DNA of 50,453 nucleotides from Ideonella sp. B508-1 (GCF_000333615.1 NZ_BADL01000151.1:1-50453); one strand, 5' to 3'. Shown: positions 1-11,183, counted from the stretch's first letter. Notes: generated by a model not told the origin, from the sequence alone. Made by a program: numbers and translations.

Positions 1-2
1 AT

Positions 3-1148
3 GCCGGCTACAAGCTCGCACCGGTGGACACCAACCTCTTCCCGGGCGGCTTCAACAACCTCACGCCCGAGATGCTGCCGCTGGCGGTGCAGGCAGCGAT
101 GGCGGCCATCGAGAAGATCTGCCCCGAGGCCAAGAACCTGCTGCTGATCCCCGAGAAGCACACCCGCAACATGTTCTACCTGATGAACGTGCAGCGGCTG
201 ATCGAGATCTTCGGCCTGGCCGGCCTGAACGTGCGCCTGGGCACCCTCGACGAGTCCATCACTGAACCCACCCGGTTGCAGCTGCCCGATGGCAGCGAGC
301 TGACGCTGGAGCCGCTGCTGCGCACCCCGCGCCGCCTGGGCCTGAAGGACTTCGATCCCTGCACCATCCTGCTGAACAACGACCTCTCGGCCGGCATCCC
401 CGAAGTGCTGAAGAACCTGCACGAGCAGTACCTGCTGCCCCCGCTGCATGCCGGCTGGGCGGTGCGCCGCAAGAGCCAGCACTTCGACAGCTACGAGGAA
501 GTGGCCAAAAAGTTCGCCAAGCTGCTGGGCATGGACCCCTGGCTGATCAACCCCATGTCGACCCATGTGAGCGAGGTGGACTGGCAGGAAGGCACCGGCC
601 TGGACCGGGTGCAGACCCAGGTCGATGCGCTGCTGACCAGGATCCGGCGCAAGCACAAGGAATACGGCATCAACGAGAAGCCTTTCGTGGTCGTGAAGGC
701 CGACAACGGCACCTACGGCATGGGCATCATGACCGTGCGCGACGCCAAGGAGCTGGAAGATGTGAGCCGCCGCACCCGCAACAAGATGGGCGTGGTCAAG
801 GACGGCCAGACCGTCTCCGACCTGATCATCCAGGAAGGCGTGCCCACCTACGAGCGGGTCAACGAGGCCGTGGCCGAGCCGGTGGTCTACATGATCGATC
901 GCTATGTGGTGGGCGGCTTCTACCGGGTCCATGCGGACCGCGGCATCGACGAGAACCTCAACGCCCCGGGCGCCAGCTTCGTGCCCCTGGCCTTCTCGGA
1001 AAGCCACCACCTGCCCAAGCCCGGCATGCGCCCCGGGGCCAGCGCGCCCAACCGCTTCTACATGTACGGCGTGATCGGCAGACTGGCCATGCTGGCCGCG
1101 TCCTACGAGCTGGAAGCGACCGACCCGGACGCCGAAGTCTACGAGTGA
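3..1148 (+). CDS. gshA: Glutamate-cysteine ligase GshA, 5' end cut by window edge
   Basis: First step of glutathione synthesis: ATP-dependent joining of glutamate and cysteine in the cytoplasm. The frame is open from the left edge (it reads AGYKLAPVDTNLFPGGFNNL), so the true start lies outside the window. About 380 residues are visible, ending at TGA 1146-1148. The sequence matches the separate betaproteobacterial GshA family (PF08886 type) rather than the E. coli type; the segment with VVKADNGTYGMGIMTV near residue 235 resembles an ATP-binding loop. The partner gshB lies about 4.4 kb downstream on the same strand, although in many relatives the two genes are adjacent. Family assignment is from recognition of the sequence. 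Confidence 0.93.
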   Translation, partial: AGYKLAPVDTNLFPGGFNNLTPEMLPLAVQAAMAAIEKICPEAKNLLLIPEKHTRNMFYLMNVQRLIEIFGLAGLNVRLGTLDESITEPTRLQLPDGSELTLEPLLRTPRRLGLKDFDPCTILLNNDLSAGIPEVLKNLHEQYLLPPLHAGWAVRRKSQHFDSYEEVAKKFAKLLGMDPWLINPMSTHVSEVDWQEGTGLDRVQTQVDALLTRIRRKHKEYGINEKPFVVVKADNGTYGMGIMTVRDAKELEDVSRRTRNKMGVVKDGQTVSDLIIQEGVPTYERVNEAVAEPVVYMIDRYVVGGFYRVHADRGIDENLNAPGASFVPLAFSESHHLPKPGMRPGASAPNRFYMYGVIGRLAMLAASYELEATDPDAEVYE

Positions 1149-1481
1149 GCCCAGGGCGAGGCCGGCGCGACCTCGCTCGCCAACACGCGCACGCCCTCCG
1201 CCCGCAACGCGGCAACGTCGCTGGAATGTCCCAGCGGATGAAGCGCGTGTCCTGCCGATCCAGCACACCACGGGCTCGCCCCGGAGCTCTCCATCCACCG
1301 TGAGCAGACACACGAGGGGGCCTTGCGGCGCCACTGGGCCGGCAGGCCGCACAAGGCTTGCACAAGGCCTGCACAAGCGCGGATTGTGCCGTGGCGTGCA
1401 CGCCCTGCAGGGCCCGTTCTGCTGGACAGACCGGCCAGGGGCGGGCGCACAATAAGGGTTTCTCCAACGAGCCGCCCCCCT
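1149..1481. other. 333-bp intergenic region upstream of kup
   Basis: There is no convincing gene here. The stretch carries a cluster of GCACAA motifs (listed separately) that ends about 30 bp before the kup start, so it most likely holds the kup promoter and control sites. A minus-strand open frame over 1139-1450 has no recognisable domain, no clear ribosome binding site and a composition expected of GC-rich antisense frames, so it was not called. Confidence 0.6.
1349..1380 (+). repeat. Three 11-bp tandem repeats (GCACAAGGCYT type)
   Basis: GCACAAGGCTT at 1349-1359, GCACAAGGCCT at 1360-1370 and GCACAAGCGC at 1371-1380 lie head to tail with 11-bp spacing, about one helical turn. An inverted TTGTGC follows at 1384-1389, and a further GCACAA sits at 1447-1452. 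The spacing and the position upstream of kup suggest a regulator binding array; the regulator is unknown. Confidence 0.5.
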
Positions 1482-3368
1482 TTGAGTTCTCATACCCCTG
1501 CCCCCCGGACACCGGCAGCCCTGGCCACCCTGACTCTGGCGGCACTTGGCGTGGTCTACGGAGACATCGGTACCAGCCCGCTCTACGCGCTGAAAGAGGT
1601 GTTCCACGCCGGCCATGTGCCGGCCTCGGACGAGAACATCCTGGGCGTGCTCAGCCTCATCTTCTGGACGATGACCATCATCGTCTCGCTGAAATACGTG
1701 CTGCTCATCCTGCGGGCCGACAACAACGGTGAAGGTGGCCTGATCGCCATGCTGGCCCTGGCCACCACCGCGGTGAAGGACCGCCCGCTGCTGCGCCGCA
1801 TCCTGATGGTGGTGGGCCTGTTCGGCACCGCCATCTTCTACGGCGACGGCGTCATCACCCCGGCGGTGTCGGTGCTCTCGGCCGTCGAGGGCCTGGAGGT
1901 GGCCGCCCCCGCCCTGCACAGCCTGGTGATCCCCATCACCCTGGTGGTGCTGACCGGCCTGTTCGCCGTGCAGCGCTTCGGCACCGGCGGCATCGGCAAG
2001 TTCTTCGGGCCGATCACGCTGATCTGGTTCTTCGCGCTGATCGCCCTGGGCCTGCCCCACATCGTCGAGAACCCCGCCGTGCTGGTGGCCTTGAACCCGC
2101 TCTATGCCATCGGCTTCTTCGTGCAGCAGCCGCTGGTGGCCTTCATCGCCCTGGGCGCGGTGGTGCTGTGCGTGACCGGCGGCGAGGCGCTGTATGCCGA
2201 CATGGGTCACTTCGGCCGCCTGCCCATCCGCATCGCCTGGTACGGCCTGGTGATGCCGGCCCTGGTGGTGAATTACTTCGGCCAGGGCGCGGTGCTGCTG
2301 GGCAACCCCGAGGCCATCGACAACCCCTTCTTCCTGATGGCCCCGCACTGGGCCCGGCTGCCGCTGGTGTTCCTGTCCACCGCCGCCACGGTCATTGCCT
2401 CACAGGCCCTGATCTCGGCCGCCTTCTCGGTCACCAAGCAGGCCATCCAGCTGGGCATCCTGCCGCGCATGACCATCCGCCACACCTCGGTCAAGGACAC
2501 CGGTCAGATCTACGTGCCCTTCGTGAACTGGGGGCTGTACGTCTTCATCGTGCTGGCGGTGGCCCTGTTCAAGTCCTCGTCCAACCTGGCCTCGGCCTAT
2601 GGCATCGCGGTGACGCTGGACATGACCATCACCACGGTGATGACCTTCTACGTGATCCGCTACGGCTGGGGCTACCCGCTGGCCCTGTGCCTGCTGGCCA
2701 CCGGCTTCTTCTTCACGATCGACATCACCTTCTTCTTCTCCAACCTGCTCAAGCTGATCGCCGGCGGCTGGTTCCCGCTGGTCATCGGCTCGGGCATGTT
2801 CATGCTGATGCTGACCTGGAAGCAGGGCCGCCAGATCATGCGCGAGCAGGTGCGCAACGACGCCATCAAGCTCGAGGGCTTCCTGGATGCGGTCTTCATC
2901 AACCCACCCACCCGGGTGCCCGGCACCGCAGTGTTCCTGGTGTCCGAGGAAGACCTGGTGCCCAACGCGCTGATGCACAACCTCAAGCACAACAAGGTGC
3001 TGCACGAGCACAACCTGTTCGTGACCGTGCGCCACCACGAGGTGCCCTGGATCGGCTTCGACAAGCGCCTGTCCCTGCACTCACTGGGCCACGACTGCTG
3101 GCAGGTGACCGTCAACTTCGGCTTCAAGAACGACCCGGACCTGCCCGAGGCGATCAAGCTGCTCAAGGACCGCGGCGTGCCGCTGGACGACATGGACACC
3201 AGCTACTTCCTCTCGCGCGAGACGGTGGTGCCCACCCGCGGCGCGGGCATGGCGATGTGGCGCGAGAAGCTGTTCGCCAGCATGCACCGCAACGCCACCG
3301 ACATGGCCGACTTCCTGAACCTGCCCACCAACCGCATCGTCGAGTTGGGTGCCAAGGTCGAGATCTGA
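1482..3368 (+). CDS. kup: Low-affinity potassium transport protein Kup
   Basis: Inner-membrane K+/H+ symporter of the Kup/HAK/KT family. The TTG at 1482 is chosen because it gives 628 residues, close to E. coli Kup (622), and places the family N-terminus ([18 protein letters not shown]) about 20 residues in. The open frame upstream of it (back to 1323) does not look like Kup. The first two thirds are strongly hydrophobic with around twelve membrane segments; the last ~170 residues form the soluble C-terminal domain. No strong Shine-Dalgarno sequence precedes the TTG. The upstream region carries a GCACAA repeat array. A BenE-type permease follows after 23 bp and may be cotranscribed. Confidence 0.93.
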   Translation: MSSHTPAPRTPAALATLTLAALGVVYGDIGTSPLYALKEVFHAGHVPASDENILGVLSLIFWTMTIIVSLKYVLLILRADNNGEGGLIAMLALATTAVKDRPLLRRILMVVGLFGTAIFYGDGVITPAVSVLSAVEGLEVAAPALHSLVIPITLVVLTGLFAVQRFGTGGIGKFFGPITLIWFFALIALGLPHIVENPAVLVALNPLYAIGFFVQQPLVAFIALGAVVLCVTGGEALYADMGHFGRLPIRIAWYGLVMPALVVNYFGQGAVLLGNPEAIDNPFFLMAPHWARLPLVFLSTAATVIASQALISAAFSVTKQAIQLGILPRMTIRHTSVKDTGQIYVPFVNWGLYVFIVLAVALFKSSSNLASAYGIAVTLDMTITTVMTFYVIRYGWGYPLALCLLATGFFFTIDITFFFSNLLKLIAGGWFPLVIGSGMFMLMLTWKQGRQIMREQVRNDAIKLEGFLDAVFINPPTRVPGTAVFLVSEEDLVPNALMHNLKHNKVLHEHNLFVTVRHHEVPWIGFDKRLSLHSLGHDCWQVTVNFGFKNDPDLPEAIKLLKDRGVPLDDMDTSYFLSRETVVPTRGAGMAMWREKLFASMHRNATDMADFLNLPTNRIVELGAKVEI

Positions 3369-3391
3369 CTGTTCTCCGCCCGCCGAGCCCG

Positions 3392-4630
3392 ATGCCTTCG
3401 TTCTGGAAAGATGTCTCGCTGTCGGCCGTCGTGGCCGGCTTTGTCGCTGTGCTGGTCGGCTTCACCAGCTCCATCGCCATCATCTTCGCGGCCGCCCAGG
3501 CCCTGGGCGCCGACACCGCGCAGACGGCCAGCTGGATCTGGGCGCTGGGCCTGGGCACCGGCCTGACCAGCCTGGGCCTGTCGTTGTGGACCCGCCAGCC
3601 CGTGCTGACCGCCTGGTCCACCCCTGGCGCGGCGCTGATCGCGGCCAGCCAGGGCATCTCCCTGCCCGAGGCCGTGGGCGCCTTCATCGTCTGCGCGGTG
3701 CTGATCCTGCTGGTCAGCGTCACCGGCTGGTTCGAAAAGCTGATGGACCGCATCCCGATGGCGATCGCCGCGGCCCTGCTGGCCGGGGTGCTGACCCGCT
3801 TCGCACTGGACGCCACCCTGGCCACCCGCAGCCAGCCGCTGCTCATCGTGGGCATGGCCGCGGCCTTCCTGGCCGGACGCCGCTGGTGGCCGCGCTACGC
3901 CGTGCCCGGGGTGCTGCTGGCCGGCGTCGCGCTGGCGGCGGCCCAGGGCCTGCTGCACCTGGGCGGGGTGTCCTGGGGCCTGGCACAGCCGGTCTGGGTG
4001 ACACCGCAGTTCAACCTGCACGCCCTGGTGGGCCTGGGCCTGCCGCTCTTCGTCGTGACCATGGCCTCGCAAAACCTGCCCGGCGTGGCAGCCCAGCGCG
4101 CCGCGGGCTACCAGGTACCGGTCTCACGCACGGTGGGGGCCACCGGTCTGGCCTCGCTGGCGCTGGCGCCCTTCGGCGGCTTCGCCTTCAACCTGGCGGC
4201 CATCACCGCCGCCATCTGCATGGGCCGCGAGGCCCACGAGCAGGCCGACCGGCGCTACACCGCCTCGGTGGCGGCCGGCGTGTTCTACATCGCGGTGGGT
4301 CTGGCCGGCGGGGCCGTGGCGGGCCTGCTTGGCGCCTTCCCGAAGGAACTGGTGATCGGCATCGCCGGCCTGGCCTTGCTGGGCACCATCGGTGGCGGCC
4401 TGGCCAGTGCCCTGCAGCAGGAGCGCCACCGCGATGCGGCACTGCTGACCTATGTCGTCACGCTCTCGGGTCTGTCCATCGCCGGCATCGGCTCGGCCTC
4501 TGGGGCGTGCTGGCCCGTGCCCTGGCCCTGCTGGCCAGCAAGCGCGGCACTTGAGGCGGCCCCGCACGCTCGGACGGCCTGCGGGATCAGTACGATCCGC
4601 TGCCGCCACTGTCGGCCGCACCTTTGTTGA
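3392..4630 (+). CDS. benE: BenE family benzoate/H+ symporter, apparent 3' frameshift
   Basis: Polytopic inner-membrane permease of the BenE family (proton-coupled aromatic acid uptake in characterised members; the substrate here is not proven). It starts at ATG 3392 with MPSFWKDVSLSAVVAGFVAVLVGFT and is hydrophobic throughout. Up to residue ~369 (GIGSA) the sequence fits the family. From 4499 the literal frame turns into a Cys/Pro/Arg-rich tail that runs to 4630. The neighbouring frame reads WGVLARALALLASKRGT and stops at TGA 4552-4554, as a normal BenE terminus would. One base therefore seems to be missing near 4499-4501, and the real gene probably ends at 4554. No ben/cat catabolic genes are nearby, so the benzoate role is uncertain. 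Confidence 0.82.
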   Translation: MPSFWKDVSLSAVVAGFVAVLVGFTSSIAIIFAAAQALGADTAQTASWIWALGLGTGLTSLGLSLWTRQPVLTAWSTPGAALIAASQGISLPEAVGAFIVCAVLILLVSVTGWFEKLMDRIPMAIAAALLAGVLTRFALDATLATRSQPLLIVGMAAAFLAGRRWWPRYAVPGVLLAGVALAAAQGLLHLGGVSWGLAQPVWVTPQFNLHALVGLGLPLFVVTMASQNLPGVAAQRAAGYQVPVSRTVGATGLASLALAPFGGFAFNLAAITAAICMGREAHEQADRRYTASVAAGVFYIAVGLAGGAVAGLLGAFPKELVIGIAGLALLGTIGGGLASALQQERHRDAALLTYVVTLSGLSIAGIGSASGACWPVPWPCWPASAALEAAPHARTACGISTIRCRHCRPHLC

Positions 4631-5349
4631 ACCCCCACGCCCCCTTTCTGCACGGTCACATGGGTCCCCACGGGCACGCTCTGGGCCTGGGTCACCGTCT
4701 GGCGGCTGCCGTCCTCCATGCGCACGGAGATCTTGTAGTCCATCGTCGAGCGCACATCGCGCTCGATCTGGTGGCCCAGCAGCGCACCACCGATGGCGCC
4801 GATGATGCGGGAGTTCTTGCCGAACTGGTTGCCCACCACCCCGCCGACGACGCCGCCAGCCACCGCGCCCATGCCGGTGCCATGGCCCTTGTGCTTCTCT
4901 TCCTGCACCGACTCCACCACCCCGCAGTTGGTGCACACGGCCTTGACCGGGGCGGGAGGGGGCGTCTGCGCCGTGGTGACGGGGGCGGACGATGCCGGGG
5001 CTTCGGTGACGGCTGCCGGAGCGTGCGTCTTGTTCACCGGCTTGTGGGTGGCCTTGTGGACGGGCACCGGCGTCACCACTGGCGAAGCCGCCTGGGCCAC
5101 CACCGGCGCCGAAGCCACGGCCGCCATGGAGGCGGGCGCGCTGGCCGGCAGGGCCATCACGGCGGAAGCCACCGGCTCGGGCTGCGGCAGCGCGGTGGGG
5201 GTGGAGACCTTCTGCCAGACCAGTGCCCCCGCAGCGGCAGCAAACACCCCTGCGGCCAGCCCGGCCCCCACCAGCAGGGCCGGCGAGGTGCGACGGGCCG
5301 GCGCCATGCCGGGCACCGGGTTGGAGGAGGAGGCAAGCGGAGCGTTCAT
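4450..5349 (-). CDS. Glycine-zipper 2TM domain envelope protein, probable 3' frameshift
   Basis: Probable membrane-anchored envelope protein of the SlyB / 17-kDa antigen type. It has one N-terminal membrane segment (about residues 23-45), a long Ala/Pro/Val-rich linker, a CxxC pair (C139, C142), a glycine zipper (about 159-192, with GGVVGGVVGNQFG and IGAIGGALLG) and then a short beta-rich tail (YKISVRMEDGSRQTVTQ). After VTVQKG (residue ~236) the literal frame continues for over 60 residues antisense to benE. Shifting one base in the run of G at about 4637-4646 gives a short tail with stop at 4587-4589 and removes the overlap with benE. It is divergent from gshB. Function is unknown. Confidence 0.75.
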   Translation of the reverse strand: MNAPLASSSNPVPGMAPARRTSPALLVGAGLAAGVFAAAAGALVWQKVSTPTALPQPEPVASAVMALPASAPASMAAVASAPVVAQAASPVVTPVPVHKATHKPVNKTHAPAAVTEAPASSAPVTTAQTPPPAPVKAVCTNCGVVESVQEEKHKGHGTGMGAVAGGVVGGVVGNQFGKNSRIIGAIGGALLGHQIERDVRSTMDYKISVRMEDGSRQTVTQAQSVPVGTHVTVQKGGVGVQQRCGRQWRQRIVLIPQAVRACGAASSAALAGQQGQGTGQHAPEAEPMPAMDRPESVTT

Positions 5350-5514
5350 GACGTGTCCTGTGAAATGGATCGGGTCGCTGTGAAGATGTAACGCCGGCCC
5401 TCCCGTTTCCGCCGACCGCCCCGCCCTTGAGACGTGAGCAAACGTGACATCCCGCGTCCAGCACGACGCACGGCTTCAGGGCACACTGGCGTTTTCAGCC
5501 TGCCGTCCCGCGCC

Positions 5515-6477
5515 ATGAGACTCCTGTTCGTTGCCGACCCCCTGTCCACCTTCAAGACGCACAAGGACTCGACCTTCGCGATGATGCGCGAGGCCGCCCG
5601 GCGTGGCCACAGCCTGCACCACTGCGGGCCCGAAGACCTGTCCTGGGTCACCGGCGGCAAAGTCAGCGCCCACACACAGGCCCTCACCCTGACCGGCCGA
5701 TCGGGCGCGGGCGTGAAGGACTGGTACACCGTGGCGGGCGAGGCCACCGAGGCCCTGGCCGCCTTCGACGCGGTCATCATGCGCAAGGACCCGCCCTTTG
5801 ACAGCGAATACTTCTACGCCACCCACCTGCTGGGCCGGGCCGAGGCCGAGGGCGCGCGGGTCTTCAACTCGCCCCAGGCGCTGCGCGACCACCCGGAAAA
5901 GCTCGCCATCCTCGAGTTCCCCCAGTTCACCTCGCCCACCCTGGTCACCCGCAACGCGGCAGCCATCCGCGCCTTCCACGCCGAGCACCGCGACATCATC
6001 CTCAAGCCCCTGGACGGCATGGGCGGCATGGGCATCTTCCGCGTGCGCGAGGACGGTCTGAACCTGGGCAGCATCATCGAGACGCTCAACCGCGACGGCG
6101 CGCAGACGGTGATGGTGCAGCGCTACGTGCCCGAGATCGTGCAGGGCGACAAGCGGGTGCTGGTGATCGGTGGTCGGCCGGTGCCCTTCTGCCTGGCCCG
6201 CATCCCGCAGGGCAGCGAGATCCGCGGCAACCTGGCGGCCGGCGGCAAGGGCGTGGCCCAGCCCCTGTCGGACAGCGACCGCGCCATCGCCGAAGCCCTG
6301 GGCCCGGTGCTGGCCGCCCGCGGCCTGCTGCTGGTGGGCCTGGACGTGATCGGCGACCGCCTCACCGAAATCAACGTCACCAGCCCCACCTGCTTCCAGG
6401 AGATCACCGACCAGACTGGCTTCGACGTGGCGGCCTGCTTCGTCGACGCGCTGGAAGCCGCCGTAGCCGCCCGCTGA
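5515..6477 (+). CDS. gshB: Glutathione synthetase GshB
   Basis: Cytoplasmic ATP-grasp enzyme that adds glycine to gamma-glutamylcysteine, the second step after GshA. ATG 5515 gives 320 residues (E. coli GshB 316) starting MRLLFVADPLSTFKTHKDST, the family N-terminus. The ATP-grasp core is visible: MRKDPPFDSEY near residue 84, the glycine-rich loop ILKPLDGMGGMGIFRV near 163-178 and the metal-binding segment LDVIGDRLTEINVTSPT near 280-296. An in-frame start at 5434 would add 27 residues without family similarity. It is separated from gshA by kup, benE and the glycine-zipper gene. Confidence 0.95.
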   Translation: MRLLFVADPLSTFKTHKDSTFAMMREAARRGHSLHHCGPEDLSWVTGGKVSAHTQALTLTGRSGAGVKDWYTVAGEATEALAAFDAVIMRKDPPFDSEYFYATHLLGRAEAEGARVFNSPQALRDHPEKLAILEFPQFTSPTLVTRNAAAIRAFHAEHRDIILKPLDGMGGMGIFRVREDGLNLGSIIETLNRDGAQTVMVQRYVPEIVQGDKRVLVIGGRPVPFCLARIPQGSEIRGNLAAGGKGVAQPLSDSDRAIAEALGPVLAARGLLLVGLDVIGDRLTEINVTSPTCFQEITDQTGFDVAACFVDALEAAVAAR

Positions 6478-6523
6478 GCCGCGCCGCCGCCCCGGTGGCT
6501 GCGGCGCGGGAGACAATCGCCCC

Positions 6524-8422
<1,899 letters not shown>

Positions 8423-8492
8423 GGCGATGACGACTCGGCAGGGCAGCGGCCCAACCGCTAGACTGTCGGTCCCGCCACTTCGCCCCGCGGCG

Positions 8493-8984
8493 ATGGACAC
8501 CCCCGAGATACGGCTGACCCCTCCCGACGGAGAAGCGGCCCTGGACCAGGTCCGGGTCATCTTCACCGAGTACGCCCAGACCCTGGGCGTGGACCTGTGT
8601 TTCCAGAACTTCGAGGCCGAGCTGGCCGGCCTGCCCGGCGACTACGCCCCGCCGCATGGCCAGCTGCTGCTGGCCTATGTTGACGGAGAGTTGGCCGGCT
8701 GCGGCGCCTTCCGCCCGCTGCCCGACGTGGACTACGCCAACGCCTGCGAGATGAAGCGGCTGTTCGTGCGCCGGGCTTTCCGCCGCTTCGGCCTGGGCCG
8801 GCTGCTGGCGCAGGCGCTGATGGACCAGGCCACCCAGGCCGGCTACTCGGCCATGCTGCTGGACACGCTGGACGACATGGAAGCCGCGCGCGGCCTCTAC
8901 GCCTCGCTGGGTTTCGAAGAGATCCCGCCCTACTACTTCAACCCCCTGCCCGGCGCCCACTACCTGAAGGCCGAGCTGGGCTGA
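8493..8984 (+). CDS. GNAT family N-acetyltransferase
   Basis: Small cytoplasmic acetyltransferase with acetyl-CoA as donor; the acceptor is unknown. ATG 8493 gives 163 residues. The GNAT motif A is clear: EMKRLFVRRAFRRFGLGRLL, with the pyrophosphate-binding R-x-x-G-x-G loop, followed by YSAMLLDTLDDMEAARGLYASLGF (motif B). The length fits a single-domain GNAT. An in-frame ATG at 8427 would add 22 residues with no similarity to the family and begins 5 bp after the uup stop, so it remains possible if the genes are coupled. The gene faces rep with only 6 bp between the stop codons. Confidence 0.88.
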   Translation: MDTPEIRLTPPDGEAALDQVRVIFTEYAQTLGVDLCFQNFEAELAGLPGDYAPPHGQLLLAYVDGELAGCGAFRPLPDVDYANACEMKRLFVRRAFRRFGLGRLLAQALMDQATQAGYSAMLLDTLDDMEAARGLYASLGFEEIPPYYFNPLPGAHYLKAELG

Positions 8985-8990
8985 ACCGGC

Positions 8991-11057
8991 TCAGGCCGCC
9001 GGGGGTGGCGCGGCGGCGGACTTGGCCGCCAGTTCGGCGCGCAGGCGCTTCAAGCGGTCCTTGGGGTCCTCGCGGCCGGCGGCCTCGTGCAGCTTCATCT
9101 CGGCGATGAAGCGGCTGGGGATGCCGGCGATGGTCTCGCGCCCCTTCTTGCGCCGGCGCAGCGTGCTGACCACCAGCGAGCGCTGGGCGCGGGTGATGCC
9201 CACGTACATCAGGCGGCGCTCCTCCTGCAGCCGCTCGGGCGTCATCTGCTCCTCGTCGGCCTTGAAGGGCAGCAGGCCCTCGTTGACGCCGGCCAGGATG
9301 ACGTGCGGCCATTCCAGGCCCTTGCTGGCGTGCAGCGTGGTCAGCACCACCTGGTCCTGGTCCTCGTCGCGCTCGGCCAGGCTCAGGATCACGCTGATGC
9401 TCTGGGCCACCTCGAGCACGCTCTTCTTCTCGGTCTCGAAGGTGCCGCCTTCCTGCAGGATCTGGCCGCCGCAGCGCTTGGCCACCCAGTCCACGAAGTC
9501 CAGCACATTGCTCCAGCGCGCCTGGGCCACCTTCTCGCTGTCCTCGTGCTCGAAGAGGTGCTTCTCGTAGTCGATGTCCTTGAGCCACTCGATCAGCAAC
9601 TTCTTGGCGTCCTCGCCGCCCACGGTGTGGCGGGCCTTGTATTCCAGGTCGTTCACGTAGCGGCCGAACTCGTGCAGCGAGCCGATGGCCTTGGCCGAGA
9701 GCTTGGCCGACAGGCTCTGCGCGAACAGGGCCTCGTACATGGACATCTTCCACTGCGCCGAGAACTCGCCGAGCGCGCCCAGCGTCTGGTGGCCGATGCC
9801 GCGCTTGGGCGTGGTCACCGCGCGCAGGAAGGCCGGGTCGTCGTCCTGGTTCACCAGGAGGCGCAGCCACGCGCACAGGTCCTTGATCTCGGCCTTGTCG
9901 AAGAAGCTCTGGCCGCCCGAGACCTTGTAGGGGATCTGGGCCATGCGCAGCTTCTGCTCGAAGATGCGGGCCTGGTGGTTGGCGCGGTAGAGGATGGCGA
10001 AGTCGGCGAACTTGATGCGCGGGTCCTGCGCCCGCAGGGCCTGGATGCGGGTGACGGCCCGCTCGGCCTCGTGTTCCTCGCCGTCGCACTCGGCCACCCG
10101 CACCGGCTCGCCCTCGCCCAGGTCGCTCCAGAGCTTCTTGGGAAAGAGCTTGGGATTCAGGCCGATCACCTCGTTGGCTGCGCGCAGGATGGCGCTGGTG
10201 GAGCGGTAGTTCTGCTCCAGCGGGATGACCTTCAGGCTGGGGAATTCCTCGGGCAGGCGCTTCAGGTTTTCGATGGTCGCGCCGCGCCAGCCGTAGATGC
10301 TCTGGTCGTCGTCGCCCACGGCGGTGAACAGGCCGCGCTGGCGCTCGTCGGGGTGGTCCACCAGGGCCTTGAGCAGCTCGTACTGCACGGCGTTGGTGTC
10401 CTGGTACTCGTCCACCAGCACATGGCCGAACTGGTTCTGCCACTTGGCTCGCGCCTCGTCGTTCGTCTGCAGCAGCTTGAGCGGCAGGCTGATCAGGTCG
10501 TCGAAGTCCACCGCCTGGTAGGCCGCCAGCCGCTCCTCGTAGAGCCGCATCACCTTGGCCGCCACCAGCTCGTTGTCGTCCTTGGCCACCGAAGGCGCGG
10601 TGCTGCTGTTGATGCCCTGGTTCTTCCACAGGCTGATCGTCCACTGCCACTGCCGGGCGATCTTGTTGTCGGTGCAACTGCCGGCATCGCGCAGCACACC
10701 CAGCACGTCGTCGGCGTCCAGGATGGAGAACTGCTCCTTCAGGCCCAGCTTGGTGCCGTCCTCGCGCAGCATGCGCACGCCCAGCGAGTGGAAGGTGCTG
10801 ATGGCCAGGTCCTTGGCCGCGCGCGGCCCCACCAGCGACTGCGCCCGCTCGCGCATTTCGCGCGCGGCCTTGTTGGTGAAGGTGATGGCCGCGATCTGCT
10901 TGGGCCGCAGGCCCTCCTGCAGCAGCCGCGCGATCTTGTGGGTGATCACCCGCGTCTTGCCCGAACCCGCGCCGGCCAGCACCAGGCAGGGCCCCCGCAG
11001 GTAGTTCACCGCCTCCATCTGGGCGGGGTTGAGGGTGGAGGGGCCGGAGGAGGACAT
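8991..11057 (-). CDS. rep: ATP-dependent DNA helicase Rep
   Basis: Superfamily 1A 3'-5' DNA helicase that helps replication forks pass roadblocks. It has 688 residues (E. coli Rep 673). The motifs appear in order: Q-motif region LNPAQMEAVNYL, Walker A LAGAGSGKTRVI (about 28-39), AITFTNKAAREM (Ia), Walker B VDEYQDTN, GDDDQSIYGWRGA (III), EQNYRST (IV), TLHASKGLEWPHV (V) and LMYVGITRAQRSL (VI). The full-length GLEWPHV/MYVGITRA end and size favour Rep over UvrD or PcrA. The start MSSSGPSTLNPAQ is 148 bp from the divergent lacI-type gene, so both promoters share that gap. Confidence 0.93.
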   Translation of the reverse strand: MSSSGPSTLNPAQMEAVNYLRGPCLVLAGAGSGKTRVITHKIARLLQEGLRPKQIAAITFTNKAAREMRERAQSLVGPRAAKDLAISTFHSLGVRMLREDGTKLGLKEQFSILDADDVLGVLRDAGSCTDNKIARQWQWTISLWKNQGINSSTAPSVAKDDNELVAAKVMRLYEERLAAYQAVDFDDLISLPLKLLQTNDEARAKWQNQFGHVLVDEYQDTNAVQYELLKALVDHPDERQRGLFTAVGDDDQSIYGWRGATIENLKRLPEEFPSLKVIPLEQNYRSTSAILRAANEVIGLNPKLFPKKLWSDLGEGEPVRVAECDGEEHEAERAVTRIQALRAQDPRIKFADFAILYRANHQARIFEQKLRMAQIPYKVSGGQSFFDKAEIKDLCAWLRLLVNQDDDPAFLRAVTTPKRGIGHQTLGALGEFSAQWKMSMYEALFAQSLSAKLSAKAIGSLHEFGRYVNDLEYKARHTVGGEDAKKLLIEWLKDIDYEKHLFEHEDSEKVAQARWSNVLDFVDWVAKRCGGQILQEGGTFETEKKSVLEVAQSISVILSLAERDEDQDQVVLTTLHASKGLEWPHVILAGVNEGLLPFKADEEQMTPERLQEERRLMYVGITRAQRSLVVSTLRRRKKGRETIAGIPSRFIAEMKLHEAAGREDPKDRLKRLRAELAAKSAAAPPPAA

Positions 11058-11163
11058 CGAGGTTCCGCAGTGAAGGCCGGGATCATAGCGACAGCCCGGT
11101 CGAGGCGAGGCTCCCGGCCCCCTGCACCACCGTCACATCCCTGCCATGTGCCTGAAGTCCAAT

Positions 11164-11183
11164 GAATGAAATCGATTTCATTC
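11164..11183. promoter_or_regulatory. 20-bp perfect palindrome, probable LacI-family operator
   Basis: GAATGAAATCGATTTCATTC is a perfect inverted repeat with a central CG, the form used by LacI/PurR-type dimers. It ends 22 bp before the ATG of the LacI-family gene, in the rep-lacI gap. Inference: the regulator binds here and controls its own operon; rep transcription could also be touched. Confidence 0.75.

Noticed and set aside
1139-1450. Minus-strand open frame of 103 codons between gshA and kup
   Set aside because: No recognisable domain or ribosome site; long antisense frames are common at this GC content, and the area is better explained as the kup control region.
8427-8492. Earlier ATG for the GNAT gene
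   Set aside because: The extra 22 residues carry no GNAT similarity; the 163-residue form has normal length. Kept only as an alternative.
9087-11165. 692-codon plus-strand open frame opposite rep
   Set aside because: Antisense shadow of an intact helicase gene with all motifs; composition of a mirror frame.
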